Assembly (NCBI GenBank): GCA_037144355.1
Contig: JBAWWY010000012.1
Coordinates: 1 to 39,071, forward strand
Length of the DNA stretch: 39,071 nucleotides
Direction of reading: 5' to 3'
DNA from: JBAWWY01 sp037144355
GTDB taxonomy: Bacteria > Bacillota > Clostridia > Peptostreptococcales > Anaerovoracaceae
Of the stretch, positions 14,881 through 23,626 are shown piece after piece. How positions within the stretch are numbered: the stretch's first letter is position 1; every line of letters begins with the position of its first letter. The translations under genes were made by a program, and so were the position numbers. Below the pieces are notes generated by a model. The model was not told the DNA's origin. It made no database searches and worked only from the letters and a program-made list of their open reading frames with translations.

Positions 14881-16110
14881 CTATGATCTATAGCTTCCAT
14901 TGATTTTAATATATTCGTTTGTGAGGTCGCACCCGAATGCCGTAGCGGAAAAGTTTCCTTCGTTAAGATTTGCATGGATTGTTATCTCATTCTCAGTGAG
15001 TATAATATGGGCAAGTTTCTCGTCAAAATCCATTGGACTTCCCTTTTTGAAAACCTGCACATTTCCTTTTATATTCTCAAAAGATAGATCTACATTTGCT
15101 GGGTTGAATTCTCCACCAGAATAGCCCATGGCGCATAATATCCTTCCCCAATTTGCATCCGCTCCATGAATGGCTGTCTTAACCAGGCTGGACGATACAA
15201 TCGCCCTGGCGCACTTTCTTGCATCCTCTTTGCTTTTAGCGCCTTCCAGTCTTACTTCTATCAACTTTTTAGCGCCTTCTCCATCTCTTGCAATTTCCTT
15301 TGCTAGAAATAGGTTCACATAATCAACAGCTCTTTTAAATATTAGGTAATCTTCGTTTTCCTTGTCAATCAGTTTGTTTTCACCACAACCATTTGCCAAA
15401 ATAGTAGCAGTGTCATTTGTACTGGTATCTCCATCCACAGAAATAAGATTGTAGGAATTATCCACACTTTCTACGTGGATTTTAGTTAGAAGATTCTTCG
15501 TTATATTGCAGTCCGTTATTATATAGCTGAGCATAGTCGCCATATTTGGATGTATCATTCCAGAACCCTTTGCCATCCCATAAATTGAAACAACTTTACC
15601 AGAAAGTTCAATTTCAATGAATATTTCTTTTTTCCTTGTGTCGGTGGTCATTATGGCCTCTTCGCAATGGTCGGCTGAATTTTTTACGAGTTTCAAACTG
15701 CATTTTCTGATTCCCGATCTTACCTTGTCCATTGGCAGTTTTTCCCCAATTACGCCCGTCGAATATACCAGGACCTGTTTTTCAGATATCCCCATGGCAG
15801 CTCCGACCAGCTGGCACATTTCCAATGCGTCATGAAGTCCATCGCTTCCAGTGCAGGCGTTTGCATTGCCGCTATTTATAATTAAAGCGCTAATATTATT
15901 GCTTTTTATATGGTCCATATCGATAATAACTGGGGCGGCCTTGACTACATTCTTAGTAAATGATGCTGCGGCAACAGCTGGCTTTTCACTATAAATAAGG
16001 CAAAGATCTTTCTTCCTTGCCTTTTTTATACCGCTATGAATACCTATTCCGGAAAAGCCTTTCACATGGGAAAGGCTTTTATTTTCAATCTTTTCATAAG
16101 TGTCATTCAT
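14881..16110 (-). CDS. argJ: Bifunctional glutamate N-acetyltransferase / amino-acid acetyltransferase ArgJ
   Basis: ArgJ moves the acetyl group from N-acetylornithine to glutamate, closing the cyclic arginine pathway. The 409-residue precursor has the self-cleavage site in KGSGMIHPNMATMLSYI, where the Thr of MATML becomes the nucleophile of the beta chain. NSGNANACTG and the C-terminal NEYIKINGSYRS are also typical. I start at ATG 16108-16110, four bases after the argB stop, with AGGTGG inside the end of argB as ribosome site. An 11-base-stem hairpin lies in codons 11-20. Whether this copy also uses acetyl-CoA cannot be told. Confidence 0.95.
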   Translation of the reverse strand: MNDTYEKIENKSLSHVKGFSGIGIHSGIKKARKKDLCLIYSEKPAVAAASFTKNVVKAAPVIIDMDHIKSNNISALIINSGNANACTGSDGLHDALEMCQLVGAAMGISEKQVLVYSTGVIGEKLPMDKVRSGIRKCSLKLVKNSADHCEEAIMTTDTRKKEIFIEIELSGKVVSIYGMAKGSGMIHPNMATMLSYIITDCNITKNLLTKIHVESVDNSYNLISVDGDTSTNDTATILANGCGENKLIDKENEDYLIFKRAVDYVNLFLAKEIARDGEGAKKLIEVRLEGAKSKEDARKCARAIVSSSLVKTAIHGADANWGRILCAMGYSGGEFNPANVDLSFENIKGNVQVFKKGSPMDFDEKLAHIILTENEITIHANLNEGNFSATAFGCDLTNEYIKINGSYRS

Positions 16111-16114
16111 ATGC

Positions 16115-16975
16115 CTACCACCTGACCATAGTTCCGCTTCCAGCATTTGTGAAGACTTCTATCAATAGGCTATGCTTGACTCGGCCATCAATTATATGAA
16201 CATCCTTAGTGCCTTCTTCAATAGCTTTTATACAGCATTCCATCTTTGGAATCATTCCTCCGGTAATGGTTTTATTTTTAATAAGTCTTCTTATTTCACC
16301 AACTTTAATCTGTGAAAAGAAAGTAGTTTCATTGTTTATGTCTATATATAGACCTTTCACATCTGAAAGCAGGATTAATTTCTCGGCGCTTATTGCCGAG
16401 CTTACTGCCTCTGCGACATAATCAGCATTAACATTATATACATTGCCTTCTTCATCCTCACATACTGGAGATATTACTGGCACATATCCGTCATTTAGCA
16501 AATCCTGGATTAAATCCTTGTTGACACTGGTAATCTGACCTACATATCCAATATCAACTTTCTTGTCTCCCTCTTTTGCATAAAGTTTTTCAGCTCGTAA
16601 AAGCCTGCTGTCTCTTCCGCTTATACCTATGGCATTCAATCCATGCTTGCAAAGTTCTCCAGTGATGTCCTTGTTGATTTTTCCAGAGAGAACCATTTCA
16701 ACAATTTCAGACGTCTTTTTATCTGTCACCCTTTGTCCATCTTTAAACTTAATTGGAATCCCCAACTTGGTCAGCATATCCGTTATCAACTTGCCTCCGC
16801 CATGGACAATTACAATATTAATCCCAACGAGTTTCAACAAGGCTACATCTTCAATGAACGCCTGATTGCTCTTGGGGCTTTCCATAATACTGCCGCCATA
16901 TTTGATTACAAAAGTCTTCCCAGCGAATCTCTTAATATATGGAAGTGCTTCAATTAATACTTCAACTTTATTCAT
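16115..16975 (-). CDS. argB: Acetylglutamate kinase
   Basis: ArgB phosphorylates N-acetylglutamate, usually the feedback-controlled step in the cyclic pathway. The 286-residue product shows the amino-acid-kinase motifs FVIKYGGSIM, IVIVHGGGKLI, YVPVISPV and NVNADYVAEAVSSAI. ATG 16975 is chosen because AGAGGAG lies upstream and the protein then starts MNKVEVLIEALPYIKRF; the longer frame is basic and unlike the family. An N-terminal helix of this kind is found in arginine-inhibited hexameric kinases. It leads an argB-argJ operon with paired ARG-box-like sites over its promoter. Confidence 0.95.
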   Translation of the reverse strand: MNKVEVLIEALPYIKRFAGKTFVIKYGGSIMESPKSNQAFIEDVALLKLVGINIVIVHGGGKLITDMLTKLGIPIKFKDGQRVTDKKTSEIVEMVLSGKINKDITGELCKHGLNAIGISGRDSRLLRAEKLYAKEGDKKVDIGYVGQITSVNKDLIQDLLNDGYVPVISPVCEDEEGNVYNVNADYVAEAVSSAISAEKLILLSDVKGLYIDINNETTFFSQIKVGEIRRLIKNKTITGGMIPKMECCIKAIEEGTKDVHIIDGRVKHSLLIEVFTNAGSGTMVRW

Positions 16976-17071
16976 TCTTTTTCTCCTCTTCTTTTTATGA
17001 AATGGCATCATGCATTAGTCCCTGATGATGATAAATAATATTACATTATCGACTACCAGCCATGAGTGCTT

Positions 17072-17106
17072 TTTATAATTATAAATGAAAATGTATAATT
17101 ATGCAA
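17072..17106 (-). promoter_or_regulatory. argBJ promoter overlapped by two ARG-box-like palindromes
   Basis: On minus, TTGCAT (17101-17106) and TATAAT (17078-17083) are 17 bases apart. TGTATAATTATGCA (17092-17105) and the perfect palindrome TTTATAATTATAAA (17072-17085) cover both elements, with centres 20 bases apart as at argG. This geometry suggests repression by ArgR; binding is inferred. Confidence 0.6.
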
Positions 17107-17154
17107 TATTGAATCTCCTGATTTTTATTAATATAATTCATATCTTTCAATATT

Positions 17155-17586
17155 TCAATAGCAAACCGAGATTTCATCCCCGACTTTTACTATGCCTTCT
17201 TTTATAACTTTTGTGAATATGCCTTCCGTGGGCATGACACAGGTTCCAGTTTGCTGCTTTATCGCACAACCTTGATGGCATATCTTCCCAATCTGGGATA
17301 CTTCCTGTATGGTTTCTCCAATCTGAAGCTTTGTTCCAATTGGAAGATCTTTTAAATTTATACCTTTGGTAGTAATGTTTTCTGCGAATGCCCCAAATGA
17401 AAGTTTAAGTCCCATCTCTCTCATTTTATCCACACTTTCATCAGCAAGCAAGCTGACTTGCTTGATATCCGAAAGGCCAAAATGTGCATCCGTTACAATC
17501 CCTCCACTTTTAAATTCCGCCTGTGACACTGGCTGTTTTACTATTCCGGTTTTATCGCTGATATTTATAGAAAGGACAACCCCCAT
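17155..17586 (-). CDS. MOSC domain protein
   Basis: This 143-residue stand-alone MOSC domain belongs to a family that binds or transfers sulfur for pyranopterin cofactors. Visible features are the strand-rich layout, FGAFAENITTKGI (the usual GxxAENxT signature) and the Cys near the C-terminal half in GKICHQGCAIKQQTG, the position of the conserved sulfur-carrying Cys. It is the last gene of the molybdopterin unit, after moaC, with GGGGGAATT before the ATG. Its exact step is unknown. In Clostridia such short MOSC genes often accompany moaA/moaC/moeA. Confidence 0.88.
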   Translation of the reverse strand: MGVVLSINISDKTGIVKQPVSQAEFKSGGIVTDAHFGLSDIKQVSLLADESVDKMREMGLKLSFGAFAENITTKGINLKDLPIGTKLQIGETIQEVSQIGKICHQGCAIKQQTGTCVMPTEGIFTKVIKEGIVKVGDEISVCY

Positions 17587-17626
17587 TTCAATTCCCCCAA
17601 TCTTTCTTTTAATAGTTTAAAATATT

Positions 17627-18100
17627 TTACCTTTCAAATGTTCCGGATTTGCCTCCGCTTTTTTTCATAAGCATGATATCCGATATGACCATTTTCCTGT
17701 CAATTGCCTTGCACATGTCGTAAATTGTCAATGCAGCTATGGAAACCGCGTGCATTGCTTCCATTTCAATTCCGGTCTTTCCTATTGTCCTCGCTGTTGC
17801 ATAAATATCTATGCAGTTCTTATCGTGATTGATTTGAAAGTTCATATCAACACCTGATATTAAAATATTGTGACACATTGGTATCGCCGATGCAGTATTC
17901 TTAGCCGCCATGATTCCAGCTGTCTGTGCTACAGATAGAACGTCTCCTTTGGCCATTTGAAAACTTGCGACATGTTCAAGTGTTTCTTTCTCCATGTAAA
18001 TAGTTGCCTTTGCTGTTGCTTCCCTCAATGTATCTGCTTTATCAGATACTTCAACCATTTTGGGCCTTCCATTTTCGTCAATATGGGTCAACTTTTCCAT
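17627..18100 (-). CDS. moaC: Cyclic pyranopterin monophosphate synthase MoaC
   Basis: MoaC converts the MoaA product 3',8-cyclo-GTP to cyclic pyranopterin monophosphate. The 157-residue protein holds the conserved blocks AAKNTASAIPMCHNI, GKTGIEMEAMHAVSIAALTIYDMCKA and the end MLMKKSGGKSG, which include the catalytic Lys and His positions. The start is ATG 18098-18100, after GGGGGTTGAAACTA at the end of moaA; the upstream TTG at 18109 overlaps that ribosome site. It follows moaA by five bases. Confidence 0.96.
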   Translation of the reverse strand: MEKLTHIDENGRPKMVEVSDKADTLREATAKATIYMEKETLEHVASFQMAKGDVLSVAQTAGIMAAKNTASAIPMCHNILISGVDMNFQINHDKNCIDIYATARTIGKTGIEMEAMHAVSIAALTIYDMCKAIDRKMVISDIMLMKKSGGKSGTFER

Positions 18101-18105
18101 TAGTT

Positions 18106-19065
18106 TCAACCCCCTATTTTATTCATGTTTCTTGTGATAGGTTCTGCTCCATCCCCCAGATAATGCCTGTCTGGCTTGCTTGAGATAGCTTCCTTGAGAG
18201 CTTTTACCAAATCCTCATGGCTTCCATTCTTCAAGACATCATTGAGATCGTATTCAACATTTGTATGGAGACAGGCTTTTATTTTTCCGTCTGCAGTGAG
18301 CCGTACCTTGTTGCAAGAGTCGCAAAAGTGATTGCTCATTGGACTTATAAAACCAATTCTTCCTTTTGCTTCTGGGTACTGGTAATATTCCGCTACTTCA
18401 TTTGATGATTCAACTGGTTGTATTCCCTTAAGAAGGTCTTTGATTTCGCTGCTCGGCATCATTGAATACTTTTCGGCGACTTCCGCGCTTCCAATGGGCA
18501 TCAGCTCAATAAATCTTATGTCGAATGCCTCATTCAACGTAAGTTGTGCGAAGTTTAAAATCTCATCGTCATTAAACCCCTTCATCACTACAATATTGAG
18601 TTTTATCGGCAGTAAGCCTTCTGAAACGGCTGCATCCAGACCATCCATTACCTCGTTTATATCTCCGCCTCTTGTAATTTCAGCGTACTTCTCCTCGTAA
18701 AATGAATCAATGCTGATATTAATTCTCTTAAGACCGGCTTTTTTTAGATCACGAGCGTATTGGGGCAACAATCTTCCATTAGTAGTCATGGATAGATCTT
18801 TGACGCCGGGAATATCCGAGAGCTTTTCTACCAGTCCGACTATTCCTTTTCTCACAAGAGGTTCTCCACCTGTGAGTCGGAATTTGCTTATGCCAAGTTC
18901 CACTGCAGCCCGGACTATTTTTTCAATATCTTCATAACTTAATATTTTATCATGGCCAAGACTGGCAACTCCTTCAGCTGGCATGCAATAAACACATCTC
19001 TGATTGCACCTATCCGTAACTGAAATCCTCATATAATTTATTTCCCTATCAAAATTATCTTTCAC
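18106..19065 (-). CDS. moaA: GTP 3',8-cyclase MoaA
   Basis: MoaA is the radical-SAM enzyme that starts molybdopterin synthesis from GTP. The 319-residue protein has the SAM cluster motif CNQRCVYC near the N-terminus, RLTGGEPLVRKG, the second [4Fe-4S] ligands in CDSCNKVRLTADGKIKACL, and the C-terminal Gly-Gly required for activity. The start codon is GTG at 19065, immediately after the stop of the upstream gene, with CAGGAGGAAC before it. Confidence 0.96.
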   Translation of the reverse strand: MKDNFDREINYMRISVTDRCNQRCVYCMPAEGVASLGHDKILSYEDIEKIVRAAVELGISKFRLTGGEPLVRKGIVGLVEKLSDIPGVKDLSMTTNGRLLPQYARDLKKAGLKRINISIDSFYEEKYAEITRGGDINEVMDGLDAAVSEGLLPIKLNIVVMKGFNDDEILNFAQLTLNEAFDIRFIELMPIGSAEVAEKYSMMPSSEIKDLLKGIQPVESSNEVAEYYQYPEAKGRIGFISPMSNHFCDSCNKVRLTADGKIKACLHTNVEYDLNDVLKNGSHEDLVKALKEAISSKPDRHYLGDGAEPITRNMNKIGG

Positions 19066-20979
19066 TTATTGTTCCTCCTGAATTATTTTATAGCCGCCAA
19101 TTTCTTCGAGCTGTTCTTTTAAATCTTTTCCCCTTAATATTTTAATAAATTCCTTTACCCTTTCATCCTCAAAAAGAGCTTTTGAAAGTGCAAAATCATA
19201 ATCTTCATATCCTATGAGATAAAACTCCAGGTCAAGTGCCGCAGCAGCGGAATAAACTCCAACTCCAACATCGGCGGTACCGCTCTTAACAGCTGCGGCT
19301 ACTCCCATATGTGTGGTGAATTCCCTATCATATCCATTAATCAAGGCAGTGTCAATCCCTTCCCGACTTAACAAATAGTCTGTAAGCAGTCTGGTCCCTG
19401 AACCCTTCTGCCTGTTTACAAAGCGTAATCCTTTCCTGCCAATGTCATTGATTGTTTTTACATCCATTGGATTGCCTTTGGCAGTCATAATACCCTGCTC
19501 TCTTCTTACCCCTTTTATAATTCCGAAATCGTCTCCCAAATATTTTTCCACATATGAGATGTTATATTCACCAGTAATCTGGTCCAGCAAATGTATTGGG
19601 GCGATATGTGTTTCTCCCCTTTTCAATGCCATTATCCCACCCATGCTTCCAATATGCGCGGATGAAAGGTACATACATTTTCCAGTATCTTCCATGGATT
19701 TTCTAACCATAAGGCTTCCAATCAAATCCATGATTATGTCATGGCTCCCAATGGAAACTAAAGTATTTTCTATCATTCCCATATCGGAAGTTAGAATAAT
19801 ATCCACTAGCTCTCCAGCTTCGAATCCTTCACTATTTTTCGGTACAATTAATATTCCATCAGCCTTTACTATGGCCATAGTAACTCCTGCCCCCTTGTTG
19901 AGAGGGGTAGCCACCATGACACCATTGACCCTGCCCAATTTAACCCTGATATATTCCTTGCTTTTAAGTGAAGATACCACTCTCTTGGATAAGATTGCCT
20001 TGATGGTTTCCCTATCCTTGATTTCCTGCTTTTGAAGAAGCTTTATAATTGGCCCCACTACTTCTTCAAATACCAAAAAGGCTGAACCTGGATATCCTGG
20101 CACCCCAATGATAGGCTTGCCTTGGATTACCCCAAGAATAGTTGGCTTGCCTGGCTTGATTGCAATCCCATGAAGCAAAACTTCTCCAAGGTCTTCAATG
20201 AGTTGTTTTGTATAATCCATGCTGCCAGCTGAAGACCCTGCATTTATGACTATCATGTCGCAACTTTCGACTTTTTCCAGGATTTCTTCTCTCAAGATTT
20301 CATATACATCTGGAACTGGAGAGACTCTGATGGGGATTGCCCCAAAATCTTCAAGTATCGCTTTGAACGTCCAAGAATTTGTATCAAAGGTTTTACCTAG
20401 AGGTAAATCTCCGTAATTGTCTGTAATTTCATTTCCCGTTGGTATAACAGCCACTTTCAGCTTTTGAAACACCTGGATTTCTGCTACTCCTCCGCTGAGC
20501 ATGGCTCCAATATCAATTGGTCTTATTGTATGGTTCTCCGGAAGTATCATTTCACCAGCTACAATATCCTCGCCAATGGGTCGGATATGCTGCCATGGAG
20601 ATGCTTGTACGTTGATTCCAACTTGATTGTCATCGATTGCCATGACATCCTCAATCATGATTACTGCGTCATAGGGATCAACAATCAAATGCCCTGTGTT
20701 AATATATTCAAAATCTCTTCCTCGATTCAATTTTACAGTGTTGACTTCATTTGCAGAATAAGTTTTTTCGGAGACTACCATTATTCCATCCATGGCTGCG
20801 GCATTGTGGTTTGGAGATGAAAACTTGGAAAAAACAGGCCTTGAGAGCACTCTTTTATTCCCATCCCAAGTCCTTATTATTTCAACTTTGCTCTGAATAT
20901 TCAATTCATTAAGTCTTTCCATATACTGCTTGAGAGCAACATCTAAATCTGTATTTGAGAGATAAATATTTCTTTCCAT
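19066..20979 (-). CDS. MoeA molybdotransferase fused to a periplasmic-binding-protein-like domain
   Basis: This 637-residue protein has two parts. Residues 1 to about 410 are MoeA (HNAAAMDGIMV, AVIPTGNEI, INAGSSAGSMD, GIAIKPGKPTI, GVPGYPGSAF), which inserts the metal into adenylylated molybdopterin. The rest (GSHDIIMDLIGSLM, AHIGSMGGIMALKRGETHIAP, RQKGSGTRLLTDYLL, SGTADVGVGVYSAAAALD) is the PBP-like domain found in ModE/TOBE-like or MoeA-linked proteins and resembles molybdate/tungstate sensors. No signal peptide is seen, so it is cytoplasmic. It may check metal or cofactor supply; this is inference. GGGGGAAG precedes the ATG. It follows the simple moeA by 52 bases. Confidence 0.93.
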   Translation of the reverse strand: MERNIYLSNTDLDVALKQYMERLNELNIQSKVEIIRTWDGNKRVLSRPVFSKFSSPNHNAAAMDGIMVVSEKTYSANEVNTVKLNRGRDFEYINTGHLIVDPYDAVIMIEDVMAIDDNQVGINVQASPWQHIRPIGEDIVAGEMILPENHTIRPIDIGAMLSGGVAEIQVFQKLKVAVIPTGNEITDNYGDLPLGKTFDTNSWTFKAILEDFGAIPIRVSPVPDVYEILREEILEKVESCDMIVINAGSSAGSMDYTKQLIEDLGEVLLHGIAIKPGKPTILGVIQGKPIIGVPGYPGSAFLVFEEVVGPIIKLLQKQEIKDRETIKAILSKRVVSSLKSKEYIRVKLGRVNGVMVATPLNKGAGVTMAIVKADGILIVPKNSEGFEAGELVDIILTSDMGMIENTLVSIGSHDIIMDLIGSLMVRKSMEDTGKCMYLSSAHIGSMGGIMALKRGETHIAPIHLLDQITGEYNISYVEKYLGDDFGIIKGVRREQGIMTAKGNPMDVKTINDIGRKGLRFVNRQKGSGTRLLTDYLLSREGIDTALINGYDREFTTHMGVAAAVKSGTADVGVGVYSAAAALDLEFYLIGYEDYDFALSKALFEDERVKEFIKILRGKDLKEQLEEIGGYKIIQEEQ

Positions 20980-21031
20980 TTCTTCCCCCTGTTATACATA
21001 AAGTTCGAATTCAAATCCGGTTGCTTATATT

Positions 21032-22267
21032 TTAAATAAGAAAAACCTCAACCTTTTCGCCTTTTCTCAAGCCCTCTTTGAATGACTCGACTTTGACATA
21101 TCCATCAGCCTTGAAAAGGGTTGAAATAGATCCTGACTTACCTAAAAGCGGAGTTGCCTCATGTTCCTGCCCAACTTTATTCAGTTCAACCAATTGGTAG
21201 GTTTCCTTGCCTTCACCTGAATGAAAATTCTCAGTCAAAGTTGACGTTATGGATAATTCTTGTTCTTCATTATTAAAATAGTATTTCTTGATAAATGGTT
21301 CAACTAATACTTTATACACTATCGTTGCTGAAAGCGGATGCCCTGGAAGCCCAAAAACAGGCTTTCCAAACACCTTTCCAATTATTGTCGGCTTCCCCGG
21401 TTTTATGGAGATTCCGTGGGTAAAAACTCCAATTTCTCCAAAGGAATTTATTATATCCTTGGTGAAATCTTTATTTCCTGCAGAACTTCCCCCTGATATT
21501 AATAGTAAATCACAATTTTCCATCATGTTTTCAAATATTTTCTTAAATCCTATGAAATCGTCTTTGACAATCTTAATTGATGATATTTCCGCTCCTGCTT
21601 CTTTTAAGTAAGCAGCGATTATATTCGAGTTGATATCCCTTATCTCACCAAGCTTTGGCTGTTCAGAAACATCAATGATTTCATCGCCAGTGGATATTAT
21701 TCCAATTATTGGTTTTCTGAAAACCTGGACTTCGTGGCATCCACATGCGGCAAAAACCCCAGCATCTTTTGATCTTATCCTATTCCCCGGTTTACCAAAG
21801 CACTCGCCCATTTGGAAATCTTCGCCAACATGCATAAAGCCCTGATTAGGAGCTGAAGGTTTGTATATGCATACATTTTCTTCGTCGATTTTCTCTGTAT
21901 ATTCAACCATCACAACACCATCTGCATTTTCCGGAAGCATTCCACCTGTGGGAACATAAACTGTTTGTCCTGGTGTAAGTTTAATATTGCAGACTTCACC
22001 CATGGAAACTTCACCGACTACCTTTAAAAAAACCGGCGCACTTTCCCCTACACCATAAGTATCCTTCGAGATTACCGCATAGCCATCAACAACTGACCTT
22101 TTGAACTGTGGGATATTTATATCCGAGAAAATTTCCATTGCAAGGTACCTGAATATGGAATCCCCAATATTCACAATTTCTTTCTTTCTGATATCGCTCC
22201 CATCGCCGAAATATTCCAGTAGTTTGTCGTTTGCTTCTTTAATCGAGTCAACCCTGAGTAATTGCAT
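21032..22267 (-). CDS. moeA: Molybdopterin molybdenumtransferase MoeA
   Basis: This is a single-domain MoeA of 411 residues. Typical motifs are FKRSVVDGYAV, YVPTGGMLPENADGVVMVEYTE, GIISTGDEI, LLISGGSSAGNKDFT, SIKPGKPTIIG and FGLPGHPLSA. It inserts molybdate or tungstate into adenylylated molybdopterin. I prefer ATG 22265-22267, which has GGAG six bases before it, over the ATG four codons upstream, which lacks a good site. It differs from the next gene in lacking a PBP domain. Two MoeA proteins in one unit may serve Mo and W separately, as proposed for organisms using both metals. Confidence 0.94.
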   Translation of the reverse strand: MQLLRVDSIKEANDKLLEYFGDGSDIRKKEIVNIGDSIFRYLAMEIFSDINIPQFKRSVVDGYAVISKDTYGVGESAPVFLKVVGEVSMGEVCNIKLTPGQTVYVPTGGMLPENADGVVMVEYTEKIDEENVCIYKPSAPNQGFMHVGEDFQMGECFGKPGNRIRSKDAGVFAACGCHEVQVFRKPIIGIISTGDEIIDVSEQPKLGEIRDINSNIIAAYLKEAGAEISSIKIVKDDFIGFKKIFENMMENCDLLLISGGSSAGNKDFTKDIINSFGEIGVFTHGISIKPGKPTIIGKVFGKPVFGLPGHPLSATIVYKVLVEPFIKKYYFNNEEQELSITSTLTENFHSGEGKETYQLVELNKVGQEHEATPLLGKSGSISTLFKADGYVKVESFKEGLRKGEKVEVFLI

Positions 22268-22382
22268 AAGTTTCTCCATATCTTTACCATTTGATTAATA
22301 AAACGCATAACCCGTTCATCTTTTCACATTACCCCTGTATTTTAACATTATTATGACCTGTTTTCCACTTGTTTATAGATTG

Positions 22383-22412
22383 AAGCGGGCTCCAGAATCT
22401 TGGAACCCGCTT
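22383..22412 (-). terminator. Hairpin between tupA and moeA
   Basis: AAGCGGG..TCCA pairs with TGGA..CCCGCTT (11 pairs, one mismatch). On minus it is not followed by a U-run, so it may weaken or process the transcript between tupA and moeA, not stop it. No other feature is visible in the 204-base gap. Confidence 0.5.
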
Positions 22413-22471
22413 AATGAATGACTTATTATTTCATGCTGAATGGTTTATTATTTTATTAGCAAACAAATCTA

Positions 22472-23590
22472 TTATTTAGCACTCGGAATAAATATGTATT
22501 GTCCACCTTTGTTTTTAAAATCTCCAATTAGTTTCTGTCCTTCAGCTGAAGTGATATAATTTACAAATGCCATTGCAGCTTTGAAGTTTGTATTTGGATA
22601 TTTGGCTGGGTTTACAGCTATTACTCCATAAGGGTTGTAAAGGATTGTGTCTCCTTGAACCAGTAAATCCAAGTTTGTAAGATTGTCCTTCATTGTTCCC
22701 CAGGTTCCACTATCAGTTAAAGTATATCCTTCAAGTTCATTTGTCATGGTTAGAGTATCACCCATGCCTTTTCCAACTTCAAGATACCATTTATCAGTAG
22801 CTGCAACTGGAGTAGTTCCAGCTTTTGCCCAAATCGCAAGTTCCTTTGTATTGGTTCCTGATTTATCGGCTCTTGACAAGAATGTTGCTTTTGCAGAATA
22901 TATTGCCTGGAATGCTGCAACCGCTGAAGTCATACCTTTTATTTTTGCTGGATCATCCTTTGGTCCGACTATTACATAGAAATTATACATTACGTCTTTT
23001 CTGTTTATTCCCCAGCCATCTGAGATAAATTTATCTTCAGCCGCCCTTGAATGGACAAGAAGAACATCTGCATCTCCTCTTTGACCCATTGCTATGGCTT
23101 CTCCAGATCCAACTGCCACTACTTTTGTAGTTATTCCATATTTGCTGTCAAACGCAGGAATCAATACGTCAAATAGGCCTGTATCCTGTGTGCTTGTTGT
23201 GGAAGCTAGAACCATTGTTGAACCTTTGACAGGCAAATCGGCAGTATTTACCGTCGGAATTGCGATTCCCATTCTTATAAATTCGCTTTTAGCCCAGACC
23301 TTCTGTCCTGCTGTGCCTAAGAAAAGAATATGCTCAAGATATGCCTTCTGGTTTGCTGTGATTGTTGATGTTGCCTTGGAAGGAATCATGATTTTCTGGT
23401 TTACAAGGATAAGATTCACATTTGAAATCTTATTGTATGTTGCCAATGCTTGGCTGGTAGTGCCATACTTTGCTGCTATTTTTGAAATTGTGTCACCACT
23501 TTTAACAATATACGCGGTGTCGGCAAAAGCAAATCCAACGCTTCCAAACACTAATGCCAAAGTTAGTAAGATGCTAAGAATTCTTTTCAT
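22472..23590 (-). CDS. tupA: Tungstate-binding protein TupA with N-terminal LysM domain
   Basis: This 372-residue exported protein would capture tungstate for the TupBC transporter. Residues 1-23 are a signal peptide (KR, hydrophobic core, AFAD cleavage), with no Cys lipobox. Residues about 26-70 are a LysM peptidoglycan-binding domain (YIVKSGDTISKIAAKYGTT..LATYNKISNVNLILVNQKIMIP). From residue 127 the TupA part begins with LASTTSTQDTGL, a family oxyanion-binding signature, followed by VVAVGSGEAIAMGQRGDADVLLVH and TSAEGQKLI. Gram-positive binding proteins are normally lipid-anchored. Here LysM attachment to the wall appears to replace the lipid. ATG is preceded by AAAGGAG. It is the third gene of tupBCA. 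Confidence 0.9.
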   Translation of the reverse strand: MKRILSILLTLALVFGSVGFAFADTAYIVKSGDTISKIAAKYGTTSQALATYNKISNVNLILVNQKIMIPSKATSTITANQKAYLEHILFLGTAGQKVWAKSEFIRMGIAIPTVNTADLPVKGSTMVLASTTSTQDTGLFDVLIPAFDSKYGITTKVVAVGSGEAIAMGQRGDADVLLVHSRAAEDKFISDGWGINRKDVMYNFYVIVGPKDDPAKIKGMTSAVAAFQAIYSAKATFLSRADKSGTNTKELAIWAKAGTTPVAATDKWYLEVGKGMGDTLTMTNELEGYTLTDSGTWGTMKDNLTNLDLLVQGDTILYNPYGVIAVNPAKYPNTNFKAAMAFVNYITSAEGQKLIGDFKNKGGQYIFIPSAK

Positions 23591-23626
23591 TTTCTTTCTC
23601 CTTTAACAATACATAGCAATAACTTA

